DNA of 64,000 nucleotides, from NCBI GenBank assembly GCA_036847185.1, contig DAIUAM010000008.1, forward strand, positions 23,973 to 87,972. Reading direction: 5' to 3'. This document shows, one piece after another, positions 11,309-20,292 of this stretch (positions within the stretch are counted from its first letter, which is position 1; the number at the start of each line of letters is the position of its first letter). The notes below the pieces were generated by a model, which was not told where the DNA came from, made no database searches, and saw only the letters and a list, made by a program, of their open reading frames with translations. Origin of the DNA: UBA4738 sp002413305 (GTDB taxonomy: Bacteria; Actinomycetota; UBA4738). Made by a program: the position numbers and the translations under genes.

Positions 11309-12685
11309 TCAGCGACCGGCGGGTTCGAATACCGCGCTGAAGTGCGGCAACTCGGACGGAGCTTCGACCAAACGGAGGCCTTCGATCTCCTCGCGCTTGG
11401 CCCACACACCTGCGAGGACCCCGGCCACGTAGGCCAGGTGGTTGTCGGTGTACACGCGGCGGGGGATGGCCAGGCGCAGGTACTCCCACGGCGCCAGCCG
11501 GAGCTCACCGGTCTCCGGGTCGGGTTCGGCGAAGGCCAGCCCGCCCAGCCCGACCCCCCGGACGCCACCGGCTTCGTACAAGGCGGCGGTCAGCGATTCG
11601 GCCGGGAACCGCTCGCGCGGCAGGTGGGGCAGGAACGCGGCCGCGTCGATGACCACGCTGTGACCGCCCGGCGGCCGGACAACCGGGATCCCGATGTCCG
11701 AGACCAGCCCGTGCAGGAAGCGAACCTGGCGGATCCGGGCGGCCAGGTACTCCTCGTCCATCCCTTCGACCAGCCCGCGCGCCACCGCCTCCAGATCGCG
11801 GCCGGCCATGCCGCCGTACGTCACGAACCCCTCGTACAGGATCGCCCACGGCCGGCACGCGTCGAAGTCCTGCTGTCGCCGGAGGGCCAGGAACCCTCCG
11901 ATGTTCACCAGCGCGTCCTTCTTCGCGCTCATGGCCGCGCCGTCGGCCAGGTCGAAGAAATCCCGCGCGATGTCCCTGACCGAACGGCCGATCTGACCCG
12001 GCTCGCGCTCGCTCACCAGGAACGCGTTCTCCGCGAACCGGGCGGCGTCGATCACCAGCGTGATCCCGCGCTGTTTGCAGAACGCCGCCACCTGGCGCGC
12101 GTTCGCCAGCGAGACCGGCTGCCCGCCGTTCGTGTTCGACGTCAGGGTGAGCACGAAGAGGTGCACCTTGCCCGGGTGCGCCGCGACCACCCGCTCGGCC
12201 TTGGCCAGGTCGACGTTGCCCTTGAACGGCGACAGGTCGTCGGGGTCCAGGCCCTCGTCGATCACGACGTCGACCGGCGCCGCACCACGGTTGCGGATGT
12301 GCGCCCGCGTGGTGTCGAAATGCAGGTTGCCCAGGACCAGGTCGCCCGACTCGACGAAGGCCCGCGTGTAGACGGTCTCCGCGCCCCGGCCCTGGTGGAC
12401 GGGGATCACGAAGGGGAACCCGGTGATGTCTCTGATCGCGGACTCGAAGTGGTCCCAGTTCCTGGCGCCGGCGTAGGCCTCGTCGCCGCCCTGGATCCCC
12501 GACCACTGGTCGGCGCTCATGGCCGAGGTCCCGCTGTCGGTCAGCAGGTCGACGAACACGTCCTCGGACCGGAGCCGGAACACGTTGTAGCCGGCGGAGC
12601 GGATCGCCCGCGCGCGCTCCTCGGGCGAGATCAGCCGGATCGGTTCGATCGACTTGACCCGCCAGGGTTCGGGGGTGCCATGCAT
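11309..12685 (-). CDS. tnaA: Tryptophanase (beta-eliminating lyase)
   Basis: PLP-dependent beta-eliminating lyase of 458 residues that splits tryptophan to indole, pyruvate and ammonia. Family hallmarks are LLTDSGTSAMS near 47, IPVHQGRGAE near 94 and the PLP lysine in AMSAKKDALVN (Lys256). Several segments look closer to tyrosine phenol-lyase. From remembered alignments, however, the position that holds the phenol-lyase specificity arginine (Arg381) appears to be Leu here (GVRGVGLGG), which favours tryptophanase. No TnaB permease or TnaC leader is visible. ATG at 12685 gives the usual family length. Confidence 0.82.
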   Translation of the reverse strand: MHGTPEPWRVKSIEPIRLISPEERARAIRSAGYNVFRLRSEDVFVDLLTDSGTSAMSADQWSGIQGGDEAYAGARNWDHFESAIRDITGFPFVIPVHQGRGAETVYTRAFVESGDLVLGNLHFDTTRAHIRNRGAAPVDVVIDEGLDPDDLSPFKGNVDLAKAERVVAAHPGKVHLFVLTLTSNTNGGQPVSLANARQVAAFCKQRGITLVIDAARFAENAFLVSEREPGQIGRSVRDIARDFFDLADGAAMSAKKDALVNIGGFLALRRQQDFDACRPWAILYEGFVTYGGMAGRDLEAVARGLVEGMDEEYLAARIRQVRFLHGLVSDIGIPVVRPPGGHSVVIDAAAFLPHLPRERFPAESLTAALYEAGGVRGVGLGGLAFAEPDPETGELRLAPWEYLRLAIPRRVYTDNHLAYVAGVLAGVWAKREEIEGLRLVEAPSELPHFSAVFEPAGR

Positions 12686-12854
12686 GCCAGCCCAAGCGTG
12701 CCCGCCCGGGTCGACGCCGTGACGGGTCGAACGACCCCCTCCCGCAGGGGCGAGCCGCACGGTCCGATACGCAGATGCACTCGTCGAAAACCGTGGCTCG
12801 CTCAGCAGCGAACGGATGGAGGATGATCACCGCCCTACGCTGAGAGGAGGATCC

Positions 12855-13235
12855 ATGCGAGGACTCCGAGGACACGCCGTTCGCACGCTCTCGACGATGC
12901 TCGTGACGGTTGCCATCGTGGCCGGTGGGGCCAGCTTCGCCGACGCGACCGGGGCGGCGATCACGCTGACGCCGAACTCAGGTCTCGCCGGCTCGACCAC
13001 CCAGGTGACGGGTTCGGGCTATGCGGCAGGCGAGACCGTGAAGCTCGCCTTCATCAACACCTCGGGCGGCGTCACGAACGTGAACCAGCTGGGCACGGCG
13101 ACCGCGGATTCGAACGGCGCGTTCCAGGCGACCGTGAAGATCCCCTCCGTGGGCACGCCGGGCGCCCAGAAGGTGCGGGCGGTCGGCCGGACCAGCCACC
13201 TGGTGGCGCGGAAGACCTTCTTCGTCACCACCTAG
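12855..13235 (+). CDS. Small exported protein with Ig/TIG-like repeat
   Basis: Secreted or surface protein of 126 residues with no assignable enzyme activity. The N-terminus is a classic signal peptide: RGLRGHAVR, a hydrophobic stretch, then cleavage probably near ASFADA. The mature part (ITLTPNSGLAGSTTQVTGSGY... then a repeating beta pattern) resembles single IPT/TIG-type domains. A strong Shine-Dalgarno sequence (GAGAGGAGG, 12842-12850) sits five bases from the ATG, which decides this start over an upstream ATG at 12816. It is convergent with typA. Confidence 0.72.
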   Translation: MRGLRGHAVRTLSTMLVTVAIVAGGASFADATGAAITLTPNSGLAGSTTQVTGSGYAAGETVKLAFINTSGGVTNVNQLGTATADSNGAFQATVKIPSVGTPGAQKVRAVGRTSHLVARKTFFVTT

Positions 13236-13296
13236 CGAGACAGAGCGTGCCGAACCGGGGGAAACGAACCTCGGGTCGGAAGGACGGGTCCCGGAG

Positions 13297-15129
13297 CTAC
13301 CGCTCCCGGGTTCGGGACCGATCCTTCTGGCGACCCTCGGCGGTCAGGATCACCTTGCGGAGCCTGACCGACTTCGGGGTGACTTCGACGCATTCGTCCT
13401 CTCGGATGAACTCCAGCGCCTGCTCCAACGAAAGCTCGCGCGGGGGGATGAGCCGGACCAGCTCGTCCGATGTGGAGGAGCGCATGTTGGTCAGCTTCTT
13501 CTCCTTCGTCGGGTTCACGTCCATGTCCTCGGTACGCGCGTTCTCCCCCACGATCATGCCCTCGTAGACGAGGGTCCCCGGGCCGACGAACATCTCCCCG
13601 CGCTCCTGCAGGTTGAACAACGCGTACGCCGTGGTCGGCCCGCGCCGGTCGGCCACCAGCGAACCGGTGGGCCGGGTGCGGAGCTCGCCGTGCCAGGACT
13701 CGTAGCCCTCGAACACGTGATGGAGCTGGCCGGTCCCCCGCGTCTCGGTCATGAACTCGGTCCGGAAGCCGATCAGCCCGCGGGCCGGGACGAGGTACTC
13801 CATGCGGACCCAGCCGGTCCCGTGGTTCACCATCTCCTCGAGCCGTCCCTTGCGTAGGGCAAGGAGCTGGGTGATGACGCCGAGATAGTCGTCGGGGGCG
13901 TCGACCGCGACGCGTTCGACCGGCTCGTGGACCTTCCCGTCGATCACCCGCGTCACCACCTGCGGCTTGCCCACGGTCAGCTCGAAGCCCTCGCGCCGCA
14001 TCATCTCGACCAGGACCGCGAGCTGGAGCTCGCCCCGCCCCTGCACCTCCCACGCATCCGGCCGTTCGGGGATGTCCAGGACACGGATCGAGACGTTTCC
14101 GACCACTTCGGCCTCCAGCCGGCTCTTCACCAGCCGGGCGGTGAGCTTCGAGCCGCCGTCCACGCCGGCCAGCGGCGCAGTGTTGATCCCGACCGTCATG
14201 GACAGCGAGGGTTCGTCGACATGCGTCACGGGCAGCGCGTGCGGGTCGTCCGGATCGGCCAGCGTCTCCCCGATCGTCACGTCGGGAAGCCCGGCCACGG
14301 CGAAGATCTCCCCCGGCCCGGCCTCCTCCGCCGGGATGCGTTCCAGCGCTTCGGTCACGTACAGCTCGGTCACCTTCACCCGCTCGATCGAACCGTCCGC
14401 CCGGCACCACGCCACCTGCTGCCCGCGCTTGATCGAACCGTGCAGCATCCGGCACAGCGCCAGCCGCCCGACGTACGGCGACGCATCGAGGTTCGTCACC
14501 AGGGCCTGCAGAGGCCGCAAGGGGTCGAACGCCGGCGCGGGGATGTGGTCCAGCAGCGTCTCGAACAACGGCTTCAGGTCGACGCCCGGCTGGAGCGGAT
14601 CCAGCGAGGATTGCCCGGCCCGGGCGTTCGCGTACACGATGGGGAACTCGATCTGCTCGTCGGTGGCGTCGAGGTCGAGGAACAGTTCGAACACCTCGTT
14701 GACGACCTCACGGATGCGGGCGTCGGGGCGGTCGATCTTGTTGACGACCAGCACCACCGGCAGCCGCTTCTCCAGCGCCTTGCGGAGCACGAACCGCGTC
14801 TGCGGGAGCGGGCCCTCGCTGGCGTCGACCAGGAGGAGCACGCCGTCGACCATGGTCAGGCCGCGTTCGACCTCACCGCCGAAGTCCGCGTGCCCCGGGG
14901 TGTCGACGATGTTGATCTTGACCCCGCCGTACCGGACGGCCGTGTTCTTCGCCAGGATCGTGATGCCCTTCTCGCGCTCCAGGTCGGTGTTGTCCAGGAT
15001 CCGCTCGCCCATGTCCTGGTTCGCCCGGAACGCGCCGGTCTGCCACAGCATGGCGTCGACCAGTGTGGTCTTGCCGTGGTCGACGTGAGCCACGATGGCC
15101 ACGTTTCGAAGGTCGGTGCGGCGTTCCAT
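13297..15129 (-). CDS. typA: Ribosome-associated translational GTPase TypA/BipA
   Basis: Translation-factor GTPase of 610 residues that acts on the ribosome during stress and low temperature and in 50S assembly. The G domain is complete: AHVDHGKTTLVDAM (G1), DTPGHADFGGE (G3) and VVNKIDRPD (G4). EF-G-like domains III and V follow, then the TypA-specific C-terminal part with TNMRSSTSDE. The lysine/arginine-rich tail is normal for the family. It appears to be a single-gene unit with no obvious partner. Confidence 0.96.
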   Translation of the reverse strand: MERRTDLRNVAIVAHVDHGKTTLVDAMLWQTGAFRANQDMGERILDNTDLEREKGITILAKNTAVRYGGVKINIVDTPGHADFGGEVERGLTMVDGVLLLVDASEGPLPQTRFVLRKALEKRLPVVLVVNKIDRPDARIREVVNEVFELFLDLDATDEQIEFPIVYANARAGQSSLDPLQPGVDLKPLFETLLDHIPAPAFDPLRPLQALVTNLDASPYVGRLALCRMLHGSIKRGQQVAWCRADGSIERVKVTELYVTEALERIPAEEAGPGEIFAVAGLPDVTIGETLADPDDPHALPVTHVDEPSLSMTVGINTAPLAGVDGGSKLTARLVKSRLEAEVVGNVSIRVLDIPERPDAWEVQGRGELQLAVLVEMMRREGFELTVGKPQVVTRVIDGKVHEPVERVAVDAPDDYLGVITQLLALRKGRLEEMVNHGTGWVRMEYLVPARGLIGFRTEFMTETRGTGQLHHVFEGYESWHGELRTRPTGSLVADRRGPTTAYALFNLQERGEMFVGPGTLVYEGMIVGENARTEDMDVNPTKEKKLTNMRSSTSDELVRLIPPRELSLEQALEFIREDECVEVTPKSVRLRKVILTAEGRQKDRSRTRER

Positions 15130-15251
15130 GGCGAAGAGGGCTCTCCGGGTCGAGGTCGAGGGTCGAGGCGGATCCGCGGCCGGCTCGGCCGCTCCTCTCC
15201 AGTGTACGGGACGGAACGGGCGCGACCCGGAAGGATCGCGGAGAGAGCGCG

Positions 15252-16211
15252 TCAGGACATGAGGTCGCGGAACCGGGCGACATCCATGTTTCCCCCGGAC
15301 AGGATGACGCCCACCCGCGTGCCGCCGACGCGTTCGACCTTCCCGGCCAGCAGGGCGGCGACCCCGACCGCGCCGCTCGGTTCGACCACCAGCTTCATCC
15401 GCTCGAAGAGCAGGCGCATGGCCCCGACGATCTCCTCGTCGGTGACGGTGACGATCCCGTCGACCAGGCGGCAGTTGACCTCGAAGGTGAGCGCGCCGGG
15501 CGTGGTGGCCTGCAGGCCATCGGCGATGGTCGCCGGGACGGTATCCAGGGCGACGCGGCGGCCGGCCTCCAGCGACCGGCGGGTGTCATCACCTGAAGAC
15601 GGCTCCACGCCGACCACCGCGATCGACGGGTGGAGCGCCTTCGCGGCGGTGGCCGAACCGGCGATCAGTCCCCCGCCCCCCACCGGCACGAGCAGGGTGT
15701 CCAGCTGGCCGACCTGCTCCAGCAGCTCGAGCGCGGCCGTGCCCTGCCCGGCCATGACCCACGGGTCCTCGTAGGGCGGAACGAGTGTGAGCCCGCGCTC
15801 CTCGGCCAGCTGCCGGCCCAGCTCCGCGCGGTCCTCGGTGTAGCGGTCGTACAGGACGACCTCGGCCCCGTAGCCCCTGGCGGCATCCAGCTTCGAACCC
15901 GGTGCGTCCGAGGGCATCACGATCACCGCATGGGTGCCGATCAGGCGCGCCGCCAAAGCGACCGCCTGCGCGTGGTTCCCGGAGGAATACGAGGCCACGC
16001 CGTGCTGCAGCTCGGGCGGCGTCATGCGCGAGATCCGGATGTAGGCGCCGCGGAACTTGAACGCGCCCATCCGCTGGAAGCATTCGGCCTTCAGGAACAC
16101 CCGCGCGCCGGCCAGCCCGTCCAGCGTCCGCGAGTTGAGGACCGGCGTCCGGTGCGCCACCCCGGCCAGGCGCGCGGCAGCGTCACGCACGTCGGACAGC
16201 TCGATGGGCAC
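15252..16211 (-). CDS. Threonine/serine ammonia-lyase (dehydratase), catabolic type
   Basis: PLP enzyme that deaminates threonine to 2-oxobutyrate (or serine to pyruvate). Key parts are the PLP lysine in GAFKFRGA (Lys52), SSGNHAQA, the phosphate-cradling VPVGGGGLIAG and a C-terminal LSGGNMD. At 319 residues it lacks the C-terminal ACT regulatory domain of IlvA, so it is the short TdcB/serine-racemase-like form. The GTG at 16211 is nine bases after the stop of the small basic protein gene, suggesting co-transcription. Confidence 0.86.
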   Translation of the reverse strand: MPIELSDVRDAAARLAGVAHRTPVLNSRTLDGLAGARVFLKAECFQRMGAFKFRGAYIRISRMTPPELQHGVASYSSGNHAQAVALAARLIGTHAVIVMPSDAPGSKLDAARGYGAEVVLYDRYTEDRAELGRQLAEERGLTLVPPYEDPWVMAGQGTAALELLEQVGQLDTLLVPVGGGGLIAGSATAAKALHPSIAVVGVEPSSGDDTRRSLEAGRRVALDTVPATIADGLQATTPGALTFEVNCRLVDGIVTVTDEEIVGAMRLLFERMKLVVEPSGAVGVAALLAGKVERVGGTRVGVILSGGNMDVARFRDLMS

Positions 16212-16219
16212 GAGCCTCG

Positions 16220-16327
16220 CTACCGGGCGGTCTTCTTCTTCTCCTGCTTGGCCGCCCGCTTCTCCTTCAAGCTGTGCTGTGCGGTCTTCTTCGAACCCTT
16301 CGTCCCGCCCTTGTCCTTGTTCGCCAT
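16220..16327 (-). CDS. Very small basic protein (35 residues)
   Basis: A 35-residue reading frame starting MANKDKGGTK with 13 lysines and arginines. Upstream, GCGAGG lies six bases before the ATG, and the stop is nine bases before the ammonia-lyase start. The size, composition and spacing suggest a real gene, perhaps a nucleic-acid- or ribosome-binding peptide. I recall similar MANK...KGG small proteins annotated as hypothetical in actinobacteria, but cannot name a family. Confidence 0.55.
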   Translation of the reverse strand: MANKDKGGTKGSKKTAQHSLKEKRAAKQEKKKTAR

Positions 16328-16507
16328 GGAAACCTCGCTCTCGAAGCGGCCGACGACTCACGCGGCGTTGTGAATCTCCATCGTGCGCGAGCATGCGGCA
16401 CTCGTCAAGGAGAGCCTTGCCCCGCGGGCCCGCCGACTCCTGGGTCCCTGCGCTACTCTCGACGCTCGCGACCACCGACCCACTCACGTTTTCGAAGGAG
16501 CCGGACC

Positions 16508-19054
16508 TTGGGGACCAAGAACAACCTCACGTTGGACGAGGCCCGCGAGCGGGCCGCCCTGGTTTCCGATCCCCGCTACGACATCACGCTCGACCTCACC
16601 GGCGAGCGTTCGTTCCGCTCGGAGACCGTCATCCGCTTCCGGTGCTCCGGGCCGGGCGCGGAGACCTTCGTCGACCTGACCGCGAACGAGGTGCTGAGCA
16701 TCGAGCTGAACGGCGGCGCGATCGAGCCGGACCTGGCCTACGACGACAACCGGATCCGGCTGACCGGCCTGGCGTCGGAGAACGAGCTCCGGATCGTCGC
16801 CGACTGCACGTTCTTCGGAGCGGAGTTCGGGATGCACCGCTTCGTCGACCCGGTCGACTCGAACGTCTACGCCCACACGCACTTCGAACCCTTCGGCGCG
16901 CACCGCGTCTACGCGTGCTTCGACCAGCCCGATCTCAAGGGCGAGTTCGACTTCCACGCCGTCGTGCCGGAGGGTTGGCTGGCCATCTCGAACGCCCGGC
17001 CCGCCGGGGATCCGGAGCCCGCCGGCCCCGACACCGTCCGCTGGTCCTTCGAGACCACCAGGCGGATCTCCACCTACATCACCGCGGTGTGCGCCGGGCC
17101 CTACCACGCGGTCCGTGAGCGGCACCGGGACATCGACCTCGGGCTGTACTGCCGGCAATCGCTGGCCCCGTTCATGGACTCGGACGAGCTGTTCGAGATC
17201 ACCCGCCAGGGGTTCGACTTCTTCGAGCCGGCGTTCGGCTACCCCTACATGTTCGGCGGGAAGTACGACCAGATCTTCATCCCGGAGTCGAACACCGGCG
17301 CCATGGAGGACGCGGCCTGCGTCACGTTCAACGACATCTACCTGTTCCGGTCGCGGGTGACCGACGCCGCCCGCGAGCGTCGCGCGGAGACGATCCTCCA
17401 CGAGATGGCGCACATGTGGTTCGGCGACCTGGTGACCATGGAGTGGTGGAACGACCTGTGGCTGAACGAGAGCTTCGCCTCGTACATGGCCGTGTTGTCG
17501 CAGACCGAGGCCACCCGGTGGAAGGACGCGTGGGCGACGTTCGCCGACACCGAGAAGGGCTGGGCGCTCCGGCAGGACCAGCTACCGACCACCCACCCCA
17601 TCGTGGCCGACGTGCCGGACGTCGAATCGGTCCACCTGAACTTCGACGGGATCAGCTACGCGAAAGGCGCGAGCGCCCTGCGCCAGCTGGTGGCGTGGGT
17701 CGGCAAGGACCGGTTCCTGGAGGGCGTGCGGACGTACTGCAAGCGACACGAGTTCGCGAACGCCCGCCTCGACGACTTCCTCGTCGCGCTGGAACAGGTC
17801 TCCGGCCGAGACCTGCACGAATGGTCGAAGCTGTGGCTCGAAACGGCGGGCGTGAACACGCTGCGGGCCGACTTCGCGGACGCGGGCGACGGCACGTTCG
17901 GATCGTTCGCGCTGGCCCAAACCGCGCCCGAGGCGTGGCCGACCCTGCGGCCCCACCGGGTCGCGGTCGGACTCTACGACCGGGAGCCCGACGGCCTGCG
18001 CCTCCGGCGGCGCGTCGAGTTCGACGCGGTCGGGGCGCGGACGGGCGTGCCCGACCTGGCCGGGGAGCGGATCCCCGACCTCACGCTCGTCAACGACGGG
18101 GACCTCACCTTCGCCAAGATCCGGCTGGACGAACGGTCGCTCCGGACAGTCGTCGAACACCTCAGGGAGATGGTCGACTCGCTGGCCCTCGCGCTGTGCT
18201 GGACCGCCTGCTGGGACATGACCCGGGACGGCGAGATGGCGGCCCGGGACTACCTTCGACTGGTGATCGAGAACATCGCCCGGGAGACGAAGGTCGGCGT
18301 GGTGCAGAGCCTGCTGACACAGGCGGCCGGCGCCGTGTACATCTACGGCGACCCGGCGAACCGACCCGCCGCCGGAGGCGCCCTGGCGGATGCCTCGTTC
18401 GGGGGGCTGGGGGCGGCCGAGCCCGGCAGCGACCATCAGCTGGCGTGGGCCCGTTCCTTCGCCTCCTCCGCCCGCAGCGAGGAGCACCTGGCGACGGTCC
18501 GCGGCCTGCTCGACGGGAGCGTCACCTTCGACGGGCTGGCCATCGACACGGAGCTCCGGTGGCACCTCGTCCGCACGCTGGCCGCAGCCGGGGCGATCGG
18601 GGAGGACTCGATCCAGGCCGAACTCGCCCGCGACCCGAGCGACCGTGGGACGCGGCACGCCGCTTCCGCCCGGGCGGGCCGCCCCGACGCCACGGCCAAG
18701 GAGTGGGCGTGGCGGGTGATCACCGAGGAGGACGACAAGCCGTTGGCTCTGGTGAGTGAGGTCATGGCCGGCTTCCACCAGGCCGGGCAGGAGGAGCTCC
18801 TCCGGCCGTTCCGCGACCGATACTTCGAAGCGCTGCCGAAGGTGTGGGAGACGAAGGACCTCCCCGACGCGCTCGCCTTCGGAGGCCGCATGTACCCGCA
18901 CCCGCTCATCGAACAGGAGACGCTGGACCGGACCGACGCGTACCTGGCCGGACCCTCCGTCCCCGCGCCGGTCCGAAGGATGCTGCTGGAGGGCCGCGAC
19001 GGAGTGCGACGTGCGCTTCGGACCCGCGAGGTGGATGCGGGCAGGGCCGGCTGA
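16508..19054 (+). CDS. pepN: Aminopeptidase N (M1 family)
   Basis: Zinc aminopeptidase of 848 residues that removes N-terminal amino acids from peptides in the cytoplasm; there is no signal peptide. The catalytic block is HEMAHMWFGDL (His298, Glu299, His302) with the third zinc ligand Glu321 in LNESFA. The substrate-recognition GAMED precedes it, and an ERAP1-like helical C-terminal domain fills the rest, as in mycobacterial PepN. The start is TTG at 16508, chosen because AAGGAG (16495-16500) lies seven bases upstream and the family N-terminus (LTLDEARERA) begins directly. Confidence 0.93.
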   Translation: MGTKNNLTLDEARERAALVSDPRYDITLDLTGERSFRSETVIRFRCSGPGAETFVDLTANEVLSIELNGGAIEPDLAYDDNRIRLTGLASENELRIVADCTFFGAEFGMHRFVDPVDSNVYAHTHFEPFGAHRVYACFDQPDLKGEFDFHAVVPEGWLAISNARPAGDPEPAGPDTVRWSFETTRRISTYITAVCAGPYHAVRERHRDIDLGLYCRQSLAPFMDSDELFEITRQGFDFFEPAFGYPYMFGGKYDQIFIPESNTGAMEDAACVTFNDIYLFRSRVTDAARERRAETILHEMAHMWFGDLVTMEWWNDLWLNESFASYMAVLSQTEATRWKDAWATFADTEKGWALRQDQLPTTHPIVADVPDVESVHLNFDGISYAKGASALRQLVAWVGKDRFLEGVRTYCKRHEFANARLDDFLVALEQVSGRDLHEWSKLWLETAGVNTLRADFADAGDGTFGSFALAQTAPEAWPTLRPHRVAVGLYDREPDGLRLRRRVEFDAVGARTGVPDLAGERIPDLTLVNDGDLTFAKIRLDERSLRTVVEHLREMVDSLALALCWTACWDMTRDGEMAARDYLRLVIENIARETKVGVVQSLLTQAAGAVYIYGDPANRPAAGGALADASFGGLGAAEPGSDHQLAWARSFASSARSEEHLATVRGLLDGSVTFDGLAIDTELRWHLVRTLAAAGAIGEDSIQAELARDPSDRGTRHAASARAGRPDATAKEWAWRVITEEDDKPLALVSEVMAGFHQAGQEELLRPFRDRYFEALPKVWETKDLPDALAFGGRMYPHPLIEQETLDRTDAYLAGPSVPAPVRRMLLEGRDGVRRALRTREVDAGRAG

Positions 19055-19091
19055 GTCGCCTGCGTGCCCTCATCGCTCTGAACGGCCCGGC

Positions 19092-19961
19092 TCAGTGGCC
19101 GGCGCCGGGACCTTCGTAGCGCTTCTCGCCGGCTTCGACCCGCACCACCAGCCTGTTCTCCTCGAGCGGGAGCGCGCAGGTGGCGAACGCGGTGAACACG
19201 CACGGCGGGTTGTACGCGCGGTTGAAGTCCAGCACGACGATGCCGCGCCCGTCCGGCGCCTGGGCGTAGAGGTACCGGCCACCGGCGAACGAGTCGGTCC
19301 CGTTGGTCCGGTCCCCGAAGACGAGGAACAGCTCGTCCTCGCCAGGCTCCTGGAACGCCACCAGCCGGCACGGCGCCCCGGCCAGGTCGAACCGCAGGAC
19401 GCCGGGCGTGGCATAGGTTTGTCCCGTCCCGAGGACGTCGGGCGCCAGGACCGACGCATCTGCGGGGAGCGGTTCGAAGCGCGCTTCCACCCGCCACCGC
19501 GCGTCGACCGGCCAGCGTTCGATCCCACCGAACCGCTCCCGGGCCGGCGCCCCCGCGTCCTTCACCCGCACCGCCCGGTGCCCCTCCCGCTCGATGACGA
19601 AGAACGTCAGCGCGTCCAGCCGGAGCCGGGTCGGCTCGCGCCCACCCCGGTCGTCCAAGAGCTCGATGGCTCGCGACACCGCCCCGGCTGGGCCGAGGAG
19701 TCCCTCCACGCCCGGTGCGGCGTCCAGCCGGATGCCGACGTCCGAGACCAGGATCGAACCCAGCCGCTCCGGCCCGCCTGGCAGGCGCACCCGGTTCGCC
19801 GGTCCCGACCCGATGGTGTTGGCTCCGGGCTCGAGCCACTCGAGCCCCACGACCGTGAGCCAGCCGTCGTCGGCGGTGAGTCGTTCGAGGCGGCGCGCCG
19901 CCCAGGCATCGACCTCGCGGACATGATCGTGAGAGGGTTCGGGCTCCGGTGGTTCGGCCAT
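19092..19961 (-). CDS. DUF1684 family protein
   Basis: A 289-residue cytoplasmic protein of the DUF1684 family, function unknown. It shows the family pattern: an N-terminal DGWLTVVGLEWLEPG, a central FFVIEREGHRAVRVKD, and a C-terminal LDFNRAYNPPC...CALPLEENRL ending in GEKRY. The conserved Asn, Tyr and Cys residues in that last block look like a ligand site. It is convergent with pepN and 22 bp downstream of the membrane protein gene on the same strand. Confidence 0.85.
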   Translation of the reverse strand: MAEPPEPEPSHDHVREVDAWAARRLERLTADDGWLTVVGLEWLEPGANTIGSGPANRVRLPGGPERLGSILVSDVGIRLDAAPGVEGLLGPAGAVSRAIELLDDRGGREPTRLRLDALTFFVIEREGHRAVRVKDAGAPARERFGGIERWPVDARWRVEARFEPLPADASVLAPDVLGTGQTYATPGVLRFDLAGAPCRLVAFQEPGEDELFLVFGDRTNGTDSFAGGRYLYAQAPDGRGIVVLDFNRAYNPPCVFTAFATCALPLEENRLVVRVEAGEKRYEGPGAGH

Positions 19962-19983
19962 GGGCCGACGCTACCATCCCCGT

Positions 19984-20292
19984 TCAGTCGTCCCGCCCGG
20001 CTTCCTCCGGGTCGTCCTCGAGGATGTCGACAGGTGAGCTCGCCGCTTCGGGCGCCGGCGTCGCGCCGGCACTCGGCGAGCCGGCGGCAGGCTGCGGCCG
20101 CCACCGCTGCTCGCCCTCCCGCCGGGCGGCCAGGATGACGATCAGCACGCCCAACACGATCAGCGGGGCCGACCACACCCACCACAGGTGCAGCCGGTTC
20201 AGGTCGACGTGGGCGAACAGGAACGTCATCCCGATCAGGGCGAACGTCGCGCCAAACACCAGCGAGAACGGATCCGTCCGGTGACGCCTCAT
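19984..20292 (-). CDS. Small membrane protein linked to PspC gene
   Basis: A 102-residue protein with two predicted transmembrane segments (FSLVFGATFALIGMTFLFA and WSAPLIVLGVLIVILA) and an acidic, proline-rich cytoplasmic tail. The start ATG overlaps the stop of the PspC-domain gene (ATGA), so it is translationally coupled and likely part of the same envelope-stress unit. No enzyme motif is seen. Confidence 0.7.
   Translation of the reverse strand: MRRHRTDPFSLVFGATFALIGMTFLFAHVDLNRLHLWWVWSAPLIVLGVLIVILAARREGEQRWRPQPAAGSPSAGATPAPEAASSPVDILEDDPEEAGRDD

Noticed and set aside
13285..13310. Hairpin at the typA stop as terminator
   Set aside because: Only five clean pairs, no T-run, and it overlaps the stop codon; too weak to call.
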